From: Beta vulgaris subsp. vulgaris | Lineage: Eukaryota > Streptophyta > Magnoliopsida > Caryophyllales > Amaranthaceae | Assembly: GCF_026745355.1 (NCBI RefSeq) | Contig: NC_079205.1 | Coordinates: forward strand, 1,619,283-1,683,282 | Direction: 5' to 3' | Length of the DNA stretch: 64,000 bases | Shown here: piece after piece, positions 47,139-59,509 of the stretch | How positions within the stretch are numbered: the first letter of the stretch is position 1 | How the letters are laid out: each line of letters begins with the position of its first letter | Made by a program: the position numbers and the translations under genes | The notes under the pieces: model-generated | Seen by the model: only the letters and a program-made list of their open reading frames with translations | Database searches by the model: none | What the model was told of the DNA's origin: nothing

Positions 47139-47529
47139 TAGATTAATAAATACAAATGAAAGAGCAACCCTTCTCATTAATGAAATTAGTTCGTTCTAGT
47201 AATGATAAATTGGCTAGTGCTAGTTGTAATTTTTGCAAGGTTACATCGTATGAATGGAGTTTTATTACACGAGTTAAATTGTAGAGTTGCCTTTTCTAGT
47301 AACCATGTCGATCACTTGGAGGAAAAAAAAGTAGGGTTGATGATATTTTTTAGGGAATAGATAAGGCTATTTTGAATTATCAAGTACTGCTTAATTTTTA
47401 TAATATTGCTCATCAATTGTAATCAAGTCAAAAATTAAACGTAATTGTTTTATTACATGTATATTCATGCTTCTACAAACATTAAACCTAATTGTAATCA
47501 AGTCAAGCAATTTGTGTCAAGTTGAGGTG
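47139..47529. other. Intergenic or unrecognised LINE 5' sequence
   Basis: No gene. Could be decayed LINE sequence continuous with the next feature. Confidence 0.35.
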
Positions 47530-48420
47530 TAAGTATTACTAATATGGTGCTTATTGAAAAACAAATCACACTTGAGTTTATTAAGCAGTTTACAGCAAAT
47601 CAAAATTGTTTTTTCGATTCGGATATTAATTTTGATCTCATTTCACCAATTATTTCAGACTAGGATAATGAAGTACTTATTCAAAATGTTTCGGGTGAGG
47701 AAATTAAATATGCAGTTTTTTATCTAGCCCCGGATAAAACCCATGGGCCAGATGGTTATCCTCCATTATATTCTTTTTTCAGAAATATTGGGCTTTAGTT
47801 GGTGGGTCTGTTGGTAGAGTTGTTAAAGCCCTTCTCCATTCTAGTCGAATGTTAAATGAGATTTAATCATATTTTTAGCACTTTAATTCCAAAAATTGAT
47901 CATCCCGAATCAATTAATCATTCTCGTCCTATAAGCTTATGTTCAACTATTTATAAAATTATCTCCAAACTTATGACTATTTGTCTTTATTCCTTTCTTA
48001 GAAAATTTATCCACTTCCTCTAAGGTGCTTTTATTCCAGATACATTGATTCAGTATAATATTCTTAGCTTACTCATGAAGTTTTTCACTCTTTTAAGAAT
48101 AAAGGTCGCAATGAAGATTGGATTGCTATTAAATTATATATGGAAAAGGCTTACGATCGTATTGATTGATAGTATGTTAATACAACCCTAGAGAAACTTG
48201 TTTTCCATCATAAGTGGATTAATTGGATTAGGGCTTGTATTACTTTTATTTCCTTCTCTGTTCTAGTTAATAGAGTTATATATCAGCAGTTTTGGGGATT
48301 CCCAACTATTTGTTGCCATCGAAGGAGTCCTTCGTATCTTGGGGGAGGGGCATGTTCTAAATTAACCAATGTAGTTAGGGCATTTTGTTGTACAACTTGG
48401 TGACTTCATACTATAGTTCA
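47530..48420 (+). pseudogene. L1-type LINE reverse transcriptase fragment
   Basis: Recognisable in shifting frames: FYLAPDKTHGPDGYPPL, LIPKIDHPESINHSRPISL followed by STIYKIISKLM, GAFIPDTLIQYNILS and then a MEKAYDRID-like block. These follow the order of L1 RT blocks 0-3. At least five frameshifts or stops. The catalytic region is not preserved. Confidence 0.82.
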
Positions 48421-48527
48421 TAGAGTCATAGTTAGGAGATTACTTGATCCCGTGAAGAAGAAGTGCAATGGAAGAGGAAAAGCAGCACAGATGCAGCTAT
48501 AGCAAGTCTGGTGTCCATATTGAAGCT

Positions 48528-49198
48528 CACTACAACATAAATGACTATCAGTAACACATTTAGGTAACACTTTTTAAATTGTAGATTTTCTAAATAAATA
48601 ACACTTTTGTAACACTTTAAACATTGTAATAATTAAGATAACACTTTTATAAAATGCAACATTTTATAGTAACACTTCTAAAATACTAACACGATAAAGT
48701 TTATAATAGGTAACACTAGAAACTTTGAAATAGGTAACACTTCTAAAATAATAACACTAAGAACTTGGAAATCGATAACACATCTAAAATAATAACAACA
48801 GGAACTATAATTAATTAGTTTTAGAACATTTGTTGTAGGTCATCAAAATTTCAAAAAAAAATACTAATCCCAAATATCAGCAATGTTCGCTGCAATTCTT
48901 CACCTCCATGAAAAATTAAAAAGAACTGGCCCCATTCCCTTCCCTCTCCAATTTCAATTTCTTTGATTTCCATTAATGTCGTAGAAGCTAGAAGACATCG
49001 ACCACCCTATGTTTCCAATTTCATCCACCCTAACTCAACTATGTTATAATTTAATGTTTTTTGCGGTTGTATATCTATTTCTTGGGCTTCACTTTAGAAG
49101 AAATAAGAGAAAGCTAGAAGAAATTAATTAGTAACAATGACAGCTTATTAAGTTGTTATTTCTATCTAAAACAAGATAACGGGTTTAATTTTGGTTTA
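48528..49198 (+). mobile_element. CACTA-like left terminus with TAACACTT subterminal repeats
   Basis: CACTACAACATAAATGACTA begins a stretch with about ten TAACACTT(T/C)-type repeats to about 48830, the subterminal organisation of En/Spm elements. No matching right end was found, so the extent is uncertain. Confidence 0.5.
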
Positions 49199-49260
49199 CT
49201 AGTCTTGTATGCACGATATGCGTGCGAAAATAAACAAAAGGTCAATTGCGTAATAATATA
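49199..49260 (-). mobile_element. Helitron 3' end (minus strand)
   Basis: On the minus strand the hairpin GCACGCATATCGTGC precedes CTAG (49199-49202) followed by host T. The 5' terminus was not identified, so only the 3' end is annotated. Confidence 0.55.
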
Positions 49261-49699
49261 TACGAAAAATTGTTCACAAAATTCATTGTATATTTTTTCT
49301 GTTTTTTAAAAATCAATAAATCAAGGATGATGTAAATATTTTGTTAATTAAGGGTATAATGGTAAAAAATGGTGAATTTGTATTTTATTACTTACGATTA
49401 ATTGATAAGAATAATCCCACCTTTACCCGATCTTGTTAAAATGGTCCCAACTTTTCATAATCTGAAAATAAGTCCAACTTTGGAGTATATCGGCTCAAGA
49501 TAGGTCATTACCATGGCTGTGAGAAGCAGAGGAGAATCGAAGGGAAGCAGAATCAATGGAATGGGGGAGTAGAATCAATGGAATGGTGCAAAGTGGGGGT
49601 GGTCCACAGTGAAGAAGAGCAACAGTGCTCAAGGAAGTTCCAGAAAATGGTGATTAAGGAATTTTGCTTCTTTTTTAGTTGGTATTGCGAATGTTGTTA

Positions 49700-49701
<2 letters not shown>
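49261..49701. other. Intergenic; AATAATCCCACCTTTACCC-type repeat
   Basis: 49408-49520 begins AATAATCCCACCTTTACCC and includes AAATGGTCCCAACTTTTC, a phrase pattern seen at ends of MULE-like elements, but no partner end was found. No gene. Confidence 0.35.

Positions 49702-49761
<60 letters not shown>
49702..49761. repeat. (AT)n microsatellite
   Basis: 30 perfect dinucleotide units. Confidence 0.95.
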
Positions 49762-49764
<3 letters not shown>

Positions 49765-49779
49765 TCCTCTTCTTTTTTG

Positions 49780-49982
49780 TAAAGCTGAATTTTGATATTA
49801 GATGCAACAGTGCAATGTTATGTAATGGTGTAAAGTTTTGGAGACCTCCTTTTCTTTGGGTGTGATTATTCACTATGAAAGTTTCTTCCTACTGAGGAGG
49901 AATACCCAGTTTTAAGTTGAGGTTTTCATTTCTGGTTTTGCTATGAGATTAATAAAAATTATGATTGATCAAAAAAAAAAAA
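49780..49982 (+). mobile_element. LINE 3' UTR with poly(A) tail
   Basis: Ends GAGATTAATAAAAATTATGA then TTGATC and ten A's, the usual close of plant L1 LINEs. Probably the end of the LINE fragment at 47530, separated from it by later insertions. Confidence 0.6.
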
Positions 49983-50062
49983 TTACAAATGCAAGTTTAA
50001 TATTCTAATCATATAATGAAAAACTAATTTGTTTATTTAATACCCCAATTATGTAATTGAAC

Positions 50063-50763
50063 TAGGCCTGTTCATTGGGCCGGATCAGGGCCAGGCCAGA
50101 TCAATGTGTTAACGGGTCGGATCGGGCCAAGGGTGTTGATCTGCCGGGCCGGGTCAGACCCATTACAACCCGGCCCGTATAACTACTTGATCAAAGAAGA
50201 ACATTTAAGTATAATAATGATAATATTGTAACTCTACCTCTCAAGAATTATGATGACAAACGTTATGATACAAGGTACATGAAAAAGCTACAGAAGACAC
50301 CAACAAAGTCGGTATAGTGGAAATCAATTGTCATGCTCTTTAATCTCAAGGTGAGAAAAGAGCAGCCAAAGGCCGTTAAAATGCAATAACAAGAACAAAA
50401 TAATGCATGAATGACTTAACATTCTCTCTGATGTACTGCCACCTTGGGATTCCTAGAAAATTGCTACAAGGTAAACAAAGGACCACAAACAAAAGTAGTA
50501 TTAAAGATCCTCGGATATAGAAATTGGAGATTGATAGAATATAGCAGCTTTGAGCTTTGAAAATTGTAATATAGCAAGCTTAGTTTTTTTTTTTAAAAAA
50601 AAACTTTTAAAAACTCTTTAAGAGTCCGTCCCAACTCATTTCAACCCTCTTATTTCTTGACCCTTTAAGGACCCGTCCCATTTATACTAAGGGTCGGGTC
50701 ATGTGTGTTTTAAAAGGGCTCATTAAGGCTTTTTATTGGCCCCTGCCCCAATGAACATGCCTA
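50063..50763. mobile_element. Non-autonomous hAT element
   Basis: Terminal inverted repeats TAGGCCTGTTCATTGGG / CCCAATGAACATGCCTA with a perfect 8-bp duplication AATTGAAC (50055-50062, 50764-50771), diagnostic of hAT. The ends are rich in GGGCCGG/CCGGCCC motifs (50075-50180 and 50630-50755). 701 bp, no transposase. Confidence 0.92.
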
Positions 50764-50771
50764 AATTGAAC

Positions 50772-52386
50772 ACAGGGGTGGATCCAGGATTTCGAGCCAG
50801 GGGTAGCGTAATTTTATGATACTATCGTATACCAAAATAAATAATTATAACAATTAAATTTAAAATGTTACAAAATCTAAATACAATCTCAAAGCATTTT
50901 AATAAAAGAAAATTACAATCGTTCACCACCTATTCTCAAATTTTTAGAACCAATTTACAATAGCATTATTTTTTATATCGAAAAACAAATAGTTCTCAAG
51001 ATAGTAACTAAACTATAATTCAACCATTCTTCTCATAATTTTCAATTTGTTTAAGTTGGAGGAAGGGTTGGATTTGGATAAAATTATTTTCTTTACGTGT
51101 TCCTTTTGAAAAGAAAGCTTGAGATATTTATTTCTTTCTTTTCTTGTGTAATTCTAAAATACATTATGCATATATTAAAAGAATTTATTAATCAATTCAA
51201 CTAGTATCTTTCTTACTCCTATGGGGATTATAAAATTTCTTATTCAACACTCTAACACTAAAATAAGAACCTCAACGAGTTACTTTCACAATTCACTAAC
51301 AATTCACACCTTATAATATACTTGTTCAAAGTTCACAAAATAATTCAGTGATATATATGAAAGTAATAGCAATTTAGGTGGGCAAACAATTTAGGCCATA
51401 ATCACCTAAAACTAAAAATAAATACAACAAATTTAGACATTAGGTAAATAGAAAACAACAATAAATAAAGTCTGCTAAACCAGAAAATACTCCTAATTTG
51501 AGATTGTTTGCATAAAGCAATTCTCATATAATAAGTTTTACTTCCATAAAACAGTTATCAATTTTTATGGCACAATTGCTTACTTAATTAATAACATTCA
51601 ACCTAAGGAAATTTTGACAACCAATAAACCCCACAAATCTTGGTCTACACTCATCCCCTACACACACCCGATTCAACCCCACAAAATTTGCTAAAGCACC
51701 AAGAAAACTCATCAAAGAACTCAATATTTCACCATAAAAAATGAGATAAAAGAAAGTCTAACCAAAATGTAGATAAAAAAGATCCTTCACCACAAAAAAT
51801 TGGGGGTTTCACTGTAAAATCTGCAAAATCCAACAAAGTGATGATCTCTGTAGTCAAATTGAGTGAAAATGCTTGTTATTTTGAGATCAAAATGGTTAGT
51901 TTACTGTTTAGGAATTGAAACAATGGGAAGACTTGCAAGCTAAGCTTTGGTGCGTCTATTTTTATAGCTAGGTCGAGTAGAAATTTTTAGTGGTGGTGTG
52001 GAATTTTAATTAGGTTGAGTGATTATCAAAAATTGCTACTGTTTTGAGTAGATTGGCTAAAAGTCGGATTATTAAAATCAATTTCCTTCTTAATTCGCTT
52101 AATTGCCCTATTGTTGCTCTAATATTATTGTGAAACAATAATATGTGAAGTTGTTGAACTTTAGAGATTTGTAGATATTATGATCTTACAGCTTACAATG
52201 AGCTAAACTTCAGCTTTTATACTAGTAAACATAAGAACCTTCTAAAGTTCTAACTACATGTAAGAACTTTAACCACGTAGCTATTACAGTAGTAAAATAT
52301 AATTTAACTTTAACTTGTAAAATAAATAATAGTATAAGCAGCTATAGGTATATCCTTAACGTACACTTTGATGCAGCCATATAACC
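50772..52386. other. Intergenic stretch
   Basis: No gene. 50776-50810 (GGGTGGATCCAGGATTTCGA) resembles 57173-57210 and looks like the end of a dispersed repeat whose other terminus I could not find. Confidence 0.45.
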
Positions 52387-52585
52387 ATGCATGTGGAAAT
52401 CCTAACATAAAAAGGTCAATGTTTTCTATTATTAGATTTACAGTCTTTTGAAAAGTTTCTTCAATATCTTTGGATATTCTTGACAAACGTACGTAGGGAA
52501 CACAAAAAAAAGGATTGCATGAACATTAGGTTAAGAGGTAAAAGCAAAAGCAGACCGTTTCTAACAAAGTGGAACCCCAAATTAA

Positions 52586-53176
52586 GGAAAATTTGTCAGA
52601 AACCACCTTTTATAATCACTTTTTTGTGAGAAACCACCTTTTAAATTTTTTTGGTTAATTAGCCACCTTTTTGGTTCTTTTTTTTGTTGGAAGCCACCAC
52701 TTGCCGGAATCCGGCATCGACCTCGATTTTCCGGCGTTGACCATCAGATTTTCGCCATTCTCCCCCCTTTATCTTTCTCCCCCCCCTCCCCCCTCGCATC
52801 TCCGGCAATCCACCCTCCCCCCTCGCATCCCCGGCAACCCCCCTTCCTTCTCGCATCCCCCGGCAACCCCCTCCTCCCTCGCAACCCGCCGGCAAACACC
52901 CCCCACGACCATCCCCGGCCCACCCTCCCAACCCTAGGCCCATCTCCTCCCTCGCATCCTCTAACATCTCAGGTGGAAGAAATGGCGAAAATCTGGAAAA
53001 AAAATGGCGAAAATCTGATGGTCAACACCGGAAAATCAAGGTCAACGCCGGATTCTGGCAAGTGGTGACTTCCAACAAAAAAAAGAACAAAAAAGGTGGC
53101 TATTTAACCAAATTTTTTTAAAAGGTGGTTTCTCACAAAAAAGTGATTATAAAAGGTGGTTTCCGACAAATTTTCC
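52586..53176. mobile_element. Non-autonomous Mutator-like element with C-rich core
   Basis: Perfect 9-bp duplication CCAAATTAA (52577-52585, 53177-53185). Terminal inverted repeats begin GGAAAATTTGTCAGAAACCA and extend about 200 bp (GTGAGAAACCACCTTTTAAA, AAGCCACCACTTGCCGG, GGCGTTGACCATCAGATTTT). The core (52765-52960) is a C-rich minisatellite of CTCGCATCCCCGGCAACCCC-like units. Its plan resembles the MULE at 3219-4483. The open frames inside are by-products. Confidence 0.9.
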
Positions 53177-53491
53177 CCAAATTAATAATATTTTTATCTT
53201 CCTTTTTACATTAAAAAAAGAAAATTTTAAAACTTTGTTGATGGTAAATTTTGGAACCCCAAATTACAACACTTTCAAAAAGTGACAAGTGACACGTTAA
53301 AATTTCACATCTTATTATCTATGTTATGCACTCTCTAGAAAAAAATATTGTATTATTCATTAGTAAAAAAATTATAACAGGACGGTATTTTAAATATATA
53401 TATTAAAACAAATCTAGCAAAAGAAAAGGCTAAAAGAGTACTACTATCATTGAACAATAATGTACAACTTCAGCTCATGAAATGTTTCCCA

Positions 53492-54261
53492 TCTCTATTA
53501 TATAAGTCAAAAGGGGAATTGTGGTGTCCCCCTCTAAAAATACTTTTTAACCCTTCATTTAATAAAAAAAGATTACCTATTAATATTTTGATATTTTTCT
53601 CAATCATAGTCTTCCTAATTTAAAATATGTATATTAAAAGAAGTTCAAAGTAACTAAAATAACCTTTCATAAATATATGTGTATAGAAAGAAAAAAATTA
53701 ATGATTGAAGAACAAATTAACATAACTACAAAATCAAAGACATAAAATTTTAATTTTACCTAAACTTTGAAATGCAATAATAATATACCAACATCCATTA
53801 AGTAATAAAAATACCAAGAAAACAACTTCATCAAGTACTCCCTCTGTTTTTTTTTTTATCTTTCTCACTTTCCATTTACACATCTTCAAATGCACATCTT
53901 TGAACTTAAATATCTTTCATCATATATTAGTAAAAGATATAACGATTGAATATTAATAATGTACTAATTGAGACGAATCAAACAAGATCCCACATGACTA
54001 TATTTTTTCTTATAAATTGAAAAAAATTGAGAAGATTCTCTCTAAGTATGAATAGTGTCAAGATTCTAAGTGAGAACGATAAAAAAAACAGAGGGAGTAT
54101 TTTTTTATATTTTGTATTTACACCACGTGATATTTAACTATAGAACTAATGATGATTGTAAATTACATCCTCCAAAATTACATTTAGATGAAATTTAATA
54201 ATAATCGCTAAAATAATTCATGCACGCACCGCATGCAAAAAAAGGTTTGTTAGTTTACTAG
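53492..54261 (+). mobile_element. Non-autonomous Helitron carrying a Stowaway MITE
   Basis: Starts TCTCTATTATATAAGTC after A and ends CTAG before T. A TGCACGC-ACC-GCATGCA hairpin with one mismatch lies about 28 bp from the end. Same family as 11869-12454. Without the nested MITE and its TA it is about 508 bp. Confidence 0.82.
53838..54097. mobile_element. Stowaway MITE nested in Helitron
   Basis: CTCCCTCTGTTTTTTTTTT... ...AAAAACAGAGGGAG, 260 bp, TA on both sides (53836-53837, 54098-54099). The interior is the reverse complement of the copy at 61557-61815. Confidence 0.92.
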
Positions 54262-54290
54262 TAAAAGATACCATAAAAAGACAACACGGG

Positions 54291-56216
54291 CAGATCTATT
54301 TAGGGTCCTGGGTGGCCCAGTCCCCACCAAAAAAAATTAGTTTTCTGCTTGTTTTGACGTCAGGTAGATTTATAGTTAAATAAATAAGTTCCCGCTCTTT
54401 GAATTTATAGAATCTAACTTGCTTTGGTGATAAAAGCTCTACAAACGTAACTGTTTTATGATGCATGTATATTTTCCTCCAAGTATATTTTTTTATAGCT
54501 AAAACTGTTTTGGTCAGAAAGTAAAAGGATGTAGATTGCTTATGATGCATGTATACAATCATGCGTGTCTTAGTACTCCGTAACATGAACTTTAAAAACT
54601 ACTATAAATACATTACAAGCTTTTGTAAAGTATCTCCTATATCTTTGGATAACTTTGCTTTTGATGCATGTATACAATAATGCATGCACTTCATTTATTT
54701 CTTAAAAAATATTGGCATATGAGATTCTTTTAGAATGAATCACTCTACAAAAAGAGTCTTAAATCGATCTATTTTTCTATTAATTCTTCATAAAGCAAAT
54801 CTCTTACCCAACTCATGTCATTTTCATTGTTAATATTTAGTCTTGGATATGAAACAAAATATATAAAAAATACTCATATCCACATAAATATTTCACCATT
54901 GTCATAACCATTCTTAAACAGAAATTTCAAATGAAAATAAATTTAATAAAGATTGCATCGATCAGTATGTACTTCATATCCTAACATTATGTAGATCATT
55001 CAACAACAAATGGATGCTAGTTAATTAGTTATCAACAATTTATGAAGAAAATGAGAATGCCATATAAAAACGTTACCTGGAAGTTTTCAAGGAGCAAAGA
55101 TCAAGCTGGAAGAAGAAAAAGCAAGAAAGGAAAGAGATTAGTAAAACTAGCAGTGGAGTTTTCTTGCCAATTGGGCAATCAATTTCAAAATTTATACACT
55201 GCTAATTTGTGAAAACATATACCATCAAAATTCTTTCATATAGATCATGCTTTGTTTTTCAAGACAAGCAAGTAAACAACCCATAAAATACAATATTTTA
55301 CTTGACTATGTTTGTACGTGTTCTTTTATAATCAATATGTGGTTCATTGTTGTATTATATCATGTTCTTTTATAATCAGTATGTTGTTCTTTATTTTAGA
55401 ACTTTATGTTCTTTTTATATTTTTATTCCTTGTTATGATTATTTTCAATAATCTCCAACTATAAAAGAACATGAAACCTAAAAAAGAAAACAAAATTAAG
55501 ACTTGTATAATTTTCATTCACAAAAAAGTAGGTAATCATATTTTTTTTAAAGAACATACTTTCTAGGTAAAAAGAATATACTTTCTTGGTAAAAAGAACA
55601 TATAGTATAACAGTAAAGAACATACATTCTAGGTAAAAAAAAAAAAAAAACAGGTGTTTCAAAAATTAGTGGACATATCTTTTTCTCTATTCATAAAAGA
55701 ACATTTGTGAGTAGTTGTGACATTAGAAAGATTTATAGTAAAAATATTTACCCATTTAAATAAAAAAACACATATTTTCTAGATAATAAAATTAATAAAT
55801 ATTTAATAATTGGAGTATTCTGGACATGATGATGTGATTTAGCTTAGGAATTTCTTTTATTAAATTAATAATTGAACATCCCTCCACCTAATGTGCGTGG
55901 CAGATTATAAGAAGATACCTTTCAAAAAATTTAAACCAATGTATCTACTGCTAGCGCAAATTAAGAAAAAGTTGTTTAGTTTTGCAGCAGTACCATCGTT
56001 TTATTCTTCATTAGCTGCGTTTGGAGTAAGTATTATTAATTGGTAAAGGAAACGAATTAATCTACAATTATATTAAATGATATAGATATAAATTTGCACC
56101 AAAAAGATATTGGATAATGTAAGAGATTGGCTCACAACTATATATGTTCACAACTCTCCTTCAACAGGAGAGTGTCTTAGGACAATTTTACGGTGGTGCG
56201 TGGCTCACAATTGTGA
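54291..56216. other. Intergenic, AT-rich, with short repeats
   Basis: No gene. 54530-54700 holds two TGATGCATGTATACAAT copies and a diverged version of the block at 52440-52490. 55310-55640 holds many AAAGAACAT / ATGTTCTTT units in both orientations, a likely imperfect hairpin repeat. 55081-55160 on the minus strand encodes a leucine/phenylalanine-rich stretch before a GTAACG donor; it has no start codon and the wrong phase for the S28 gene. Confidence 0.45.
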
Positions 56217-56336
56217 TTGATGATGATGATTCTTGATGATATTTGAGGATGATGATGATGATATATTACTTGGTGATGATAATGATGATGAATCTTGATG
56301 ATGATGATGATGATTCTTGATGATGATGATGAGATG
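56217..56336. repeat. (GAT)n imperfect microsatellite
   Basis: Repeated GATGATGAT tracts interspersed with TCTTGATGAT, about 120 bp. Confidence 0.9.
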
Positions 56337-56816
56337 GTGTTTGGACAGTGTGAATTAATATGAGTATTTAGAGAGAGGAGAGAGAAAAGTAAGAGAGGGA
56401 AAGATTAATTATTAACAGAATGAGAAATCAGTTTGTGTTCTATCAATGAGAAAGAAACTCACAAGTGAAGTGAGTACTTATAGTAGCCCAGTTACTAGAG
56501 TTTGTTACAGAGGTTTTTATTCTTGCTACATAGAAAAAGTGGGGGGTTTTTAAGAAAGGTAGAGAGAGAAAGTAGGGACCACCACTTTTTGAATCAAAAA
56601 ACATTTGTTAAGGAAAAAGTATGAGTATTTTAAAAGAGAAGGTGGGGGACCACCAACTTTTTAATAGTATTTTAAGATTTTTATGGTGAAAAGGAATCCA
56701 TTTATGGTATGTAGCATCTATTATGACATTTCCATTTAAGGGAAATGTAGCATTTATAAAAAAAAGAGGAAGTATATTCTTAACGTACACTTTATTTGAT
56801 GCATGCAGCCATGACA
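56337..56816. other. Intergenic stretch
   Basis: No gene; purine-rich GAGAGAGGAGAGAG tract near 56371 and two similar GGTGGTCCCC-complement motifs (about 56576 and 56642). Confidence 0.4.
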
Positions 56817-56995
56817 TGCATGTGGAAATCCTAACATAAAAAGGTCAATGTTTTCTATTATTAGATTTACAGTCTTTTGAAAAGTTTCTCCAATATCTTT
56901 GGATATTCTTGACAAACGTACGTAGGGAACACAAAAAAAAAAAAAGGATTGCATGAACATTAGGTTAAGAGGTAAAAGCAAAAGCAGACCGTTTC

Positions 56996-57176
56996 CAACA
57001 AACGGAAGGCGCTAAAGCAAGTACTAAAGGAAGCAGGCTAATAAAAGAATAACTTAGCAGGAACCCCTCTAATCTTTTAGAGCTCTTTCGGAACAGTATA
57101 ACAGGACGATAAGTAGCGGACGATTGCCAATTCAAGTAGCGCCCTTCCTTACTCTCTTGAGTAAGCAACTGAGTGG
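56996..57176. other. Possible organelle-derived (mitochondrial) insert
   Basis: A ~180-bp block of distinctly higher GC (GGAAGGCGCTAAAGCAAGTA, ACGATAAGTAGCGGACGATT, AGTAGCGCCCTTCCTTACTC) follows directly on the duplicated block. It reads like plant mitochondrial intergenic DNA. I base this on texture and recollection, not an alignment. Confidence 0.3.
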
Positions 57177-57224
57177 TGGATCCAAGAATTGAGCCACGTG
57201 GGTTCGGAGTTATTCGAATATACT

Positions 57225-57848
57225 TTCTAAATTACATATTACTATTTAGAGTTACATTTTTAACAATTATACTTAGTGGAGCTCTCATTCTTGATTACAT
57301 TACAAAAAAATAACTATATAGATATGATATGAATATGAAAAAAGAATTGGCAACTAGCACAAATGTGAAATATAAAATGACTAATTCAGAACGAAACAAC
57401 ACAACAACAATAAGATCTTTGCATTTTCGGTGATATTTTTGAGTTTTGCCAAGAATCTTGTTTAGAAGTGATGTATCAAAATTCGTCCATGTGAAAAATT
57501 AATATTTACATCTTTAGTTTATAAAATGCACATATTTTCTAAATTACATATTACTATTTAGAGTTACATTTTTAACATTTATACTTAGCGGAGCTTTTAT
57601 TCTTTATTGCATTACAAAAAAAATAACAATATAGATGTGATATGAAACATGAAAAAAAAAATTAGCAACTAGCACAAATGTGAAATATAAAATGACTAAT
57701 TCACAACGAAACAACACAATAACAATAATAAGATCTTTTCATTTTGGGTGATATTATTGAGTTTTGCCAAGACTCTTGTTTAGAAGTGATGTATCAAAAT
57801 TCTTCCATGTAAAAAATTAATATTTACATCTTTAGTTTATAAAATACA
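57225..57848 (+). repeat. Two tandem copies of a 312-bp unit
   Basis: 57225-57536 and 57537-57848 are near-identical from TTCTAAATTACATATTACTA to TTAGTTTATAAAAT(G/A)CACATA. The preceding GTGGATCCAAGAATTGAGCC resembles 50776. Confidence 0.85.
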
Positions 57849-58016
57849 CATATAAAATTTGTAAAAATATATAACATTAATTAGTCCTTTATATTTTACC
57901 ACACTTCCAATTGCATATCATATAAATATAACATAAGATAAAGGGAGGAAAAAAATAACATTGGATGCAAGTAATATTCTTCATCAGGTGTGGAGTAATA
58001 TGAACTATAATCACTA

Positions 58017-58251
58017 CTCCCTCCGTTTCACAATATAAGGCACGCACGATATTTGAGGTCGAACTTTGACCGTTAATTACTCCTAATTTACGTTGATAAA
58101 AAAATTTTAAAAACAACATTATTATAGTATTTTTCAAGACGAATTTAACGGTATAATTTTTATAATTTTTATTTAACGTATTTGAGAGATATTTACGGTC
58201 AAAGCAAATTTTCGTAAAATGCAAATGACTTATATTTTGAAACAGAGGGAG
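58017..58251. mobile_element. Stowaway MITE
   Basis: CTCCCTCCGTTTCACAATAT... ...ATTTTGAAACAGAGGGAG, 235 bp, TA on both sides (58015-58016, 58252-58253). Subfamily with GGTCGAACTTTGACCG interior. Confidence 0.93.
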
Positions 58252-58935
58252 TATAAGTGCTCATCACTTCAGTTTAGAATTATTTGAATTTCACCTGATC
58301 TCTCTCAGTGGCCAATTGATATTGATGAGATTATGATGTAGCTGCTGCTGCTCTCAATGACACCTTGCATGTTTTGTCTCCTAAGAACTTTTGAGGCTTT
58401 AATGTTATTACTTTGCAATGTTTCCCTTCCTTAAGATTTATAGTAGTTGCTTTTATCTTCAAAAATTTTAGGTATCATTTTAACGCTTTACTATGTGCCT
58501 AAGTTGTTACATGTGTGGGTTCTTTTTAATCTTTTGTTTCCTATTTTTAATTAATACCTGTATAAGGAAGGGTGCAGAATTATTATATCAATTAAATTTA
58601 TCTGCATGCCTTTAATTTTGATTTACGTCTATTATTTTCAATTTCATTCATGTTTATGCAATTTTTTGTTGTACGTATTTTTTAAACAGGAAAGTATTAC
58701 AAAGACTTACACTTACACGTCATATTTGGCCCTGCTATCAACAAAGGTGTGTCCTCAAAAATTACAATACAATCTATTTTTGGTTCTCGTTCGAAATGTT
58801 AATATTGTTATAGTTCATCTTACTTTGTATGTTCACTTATTCTTCTATTTAGATTATAGCTAATCTTACTTCGCATGCTTATATATTATTGTGTTTAATA
58901 GTATATGTAAGTTATCGTACACAATATAAAGCATT
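58252..58935. other. Intergenic stretch left of Helitron remnant
   Basis: No gene. May include the unmapped 5' part of the Helitron ending at 59640. Confidence 0.35.
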
Positions 58936-59469
58936 ACAATTAACTTAACACATGGAAGAGAAAGCTCCTAAAAAAAATATAAGCCACGTCCATATGCCTT
59001 ATGGCCTGAGGAAAATAAAGAAAAACTTAGAAAAAAATGGAGAGATGCGTATCACATGAAAAAAAATTAATAAACAAGTCGACACTTCTATGCACTCAAT
59101 TTCACATAAAGAAAACATAAGTTCCACACATGAATCATCACAATTGTCTGAATCACAAAATAATCCTTCACGAAAGAGAAGTTGGTATGCAATGTTACTA
59201 GAAAAAAAAAAGGAGCAAATTCGGAAAAAAAAAAACGACAATTGTATGCAACCCATAAAAAAAAACACAAAGAGCTCTAACTATCAACGATGGAGAATTA
59301 AAAAATTCCAATATTATTTACATGACAAAAAATCAAGCTCCATCACTTCCTTTGCATAAAGGAAAAGCTACAACAACCCATTATACATCTTTTGAAAAAG
59401 GTACTAGTACTACAATATATTGTGAAGTATTAAGTTGTTATATATGTTAATGTACATGAATTATTTGAT

Positions 59470-59509
<40 letters not shown>

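Larger units (their letters stand above)
52387..54290 (+). repeat. Segmental duplication, copy X
   Basis: Blocks 52387-52565, 53268-53490 and 54262-54284 match copy Y at 56817-57000, 59752-60060 and 60091-60113. The first block is nearly identical (CATGTGGAAATCCTAACATA through AAAGCAGACCGTTTC). A MULE and a Helitron lie between the blocks. Confidence 0.8.

Noticed and set aside
52659..52967. Glycine-rich 102-codon frame and proline-rich counterpart
   Set aside because: Both strands of the C-rich minisatellite in a MULE are open; not coding.
55081..55180. Minus-strand hydrophobic peptide before a GTAACG donor, considered as exon 1 of the S28 gene
   Set aside because: No in-frame ATG, exon ends in phase 2 while the 46540 exon needs phase 1, and the phase-1 frame contains a TGA.
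58999..59268. Minus-strand phenylalanine-rich frames
   Set aside because: Antisense shadow of the lysine-rich Helitron remnant.
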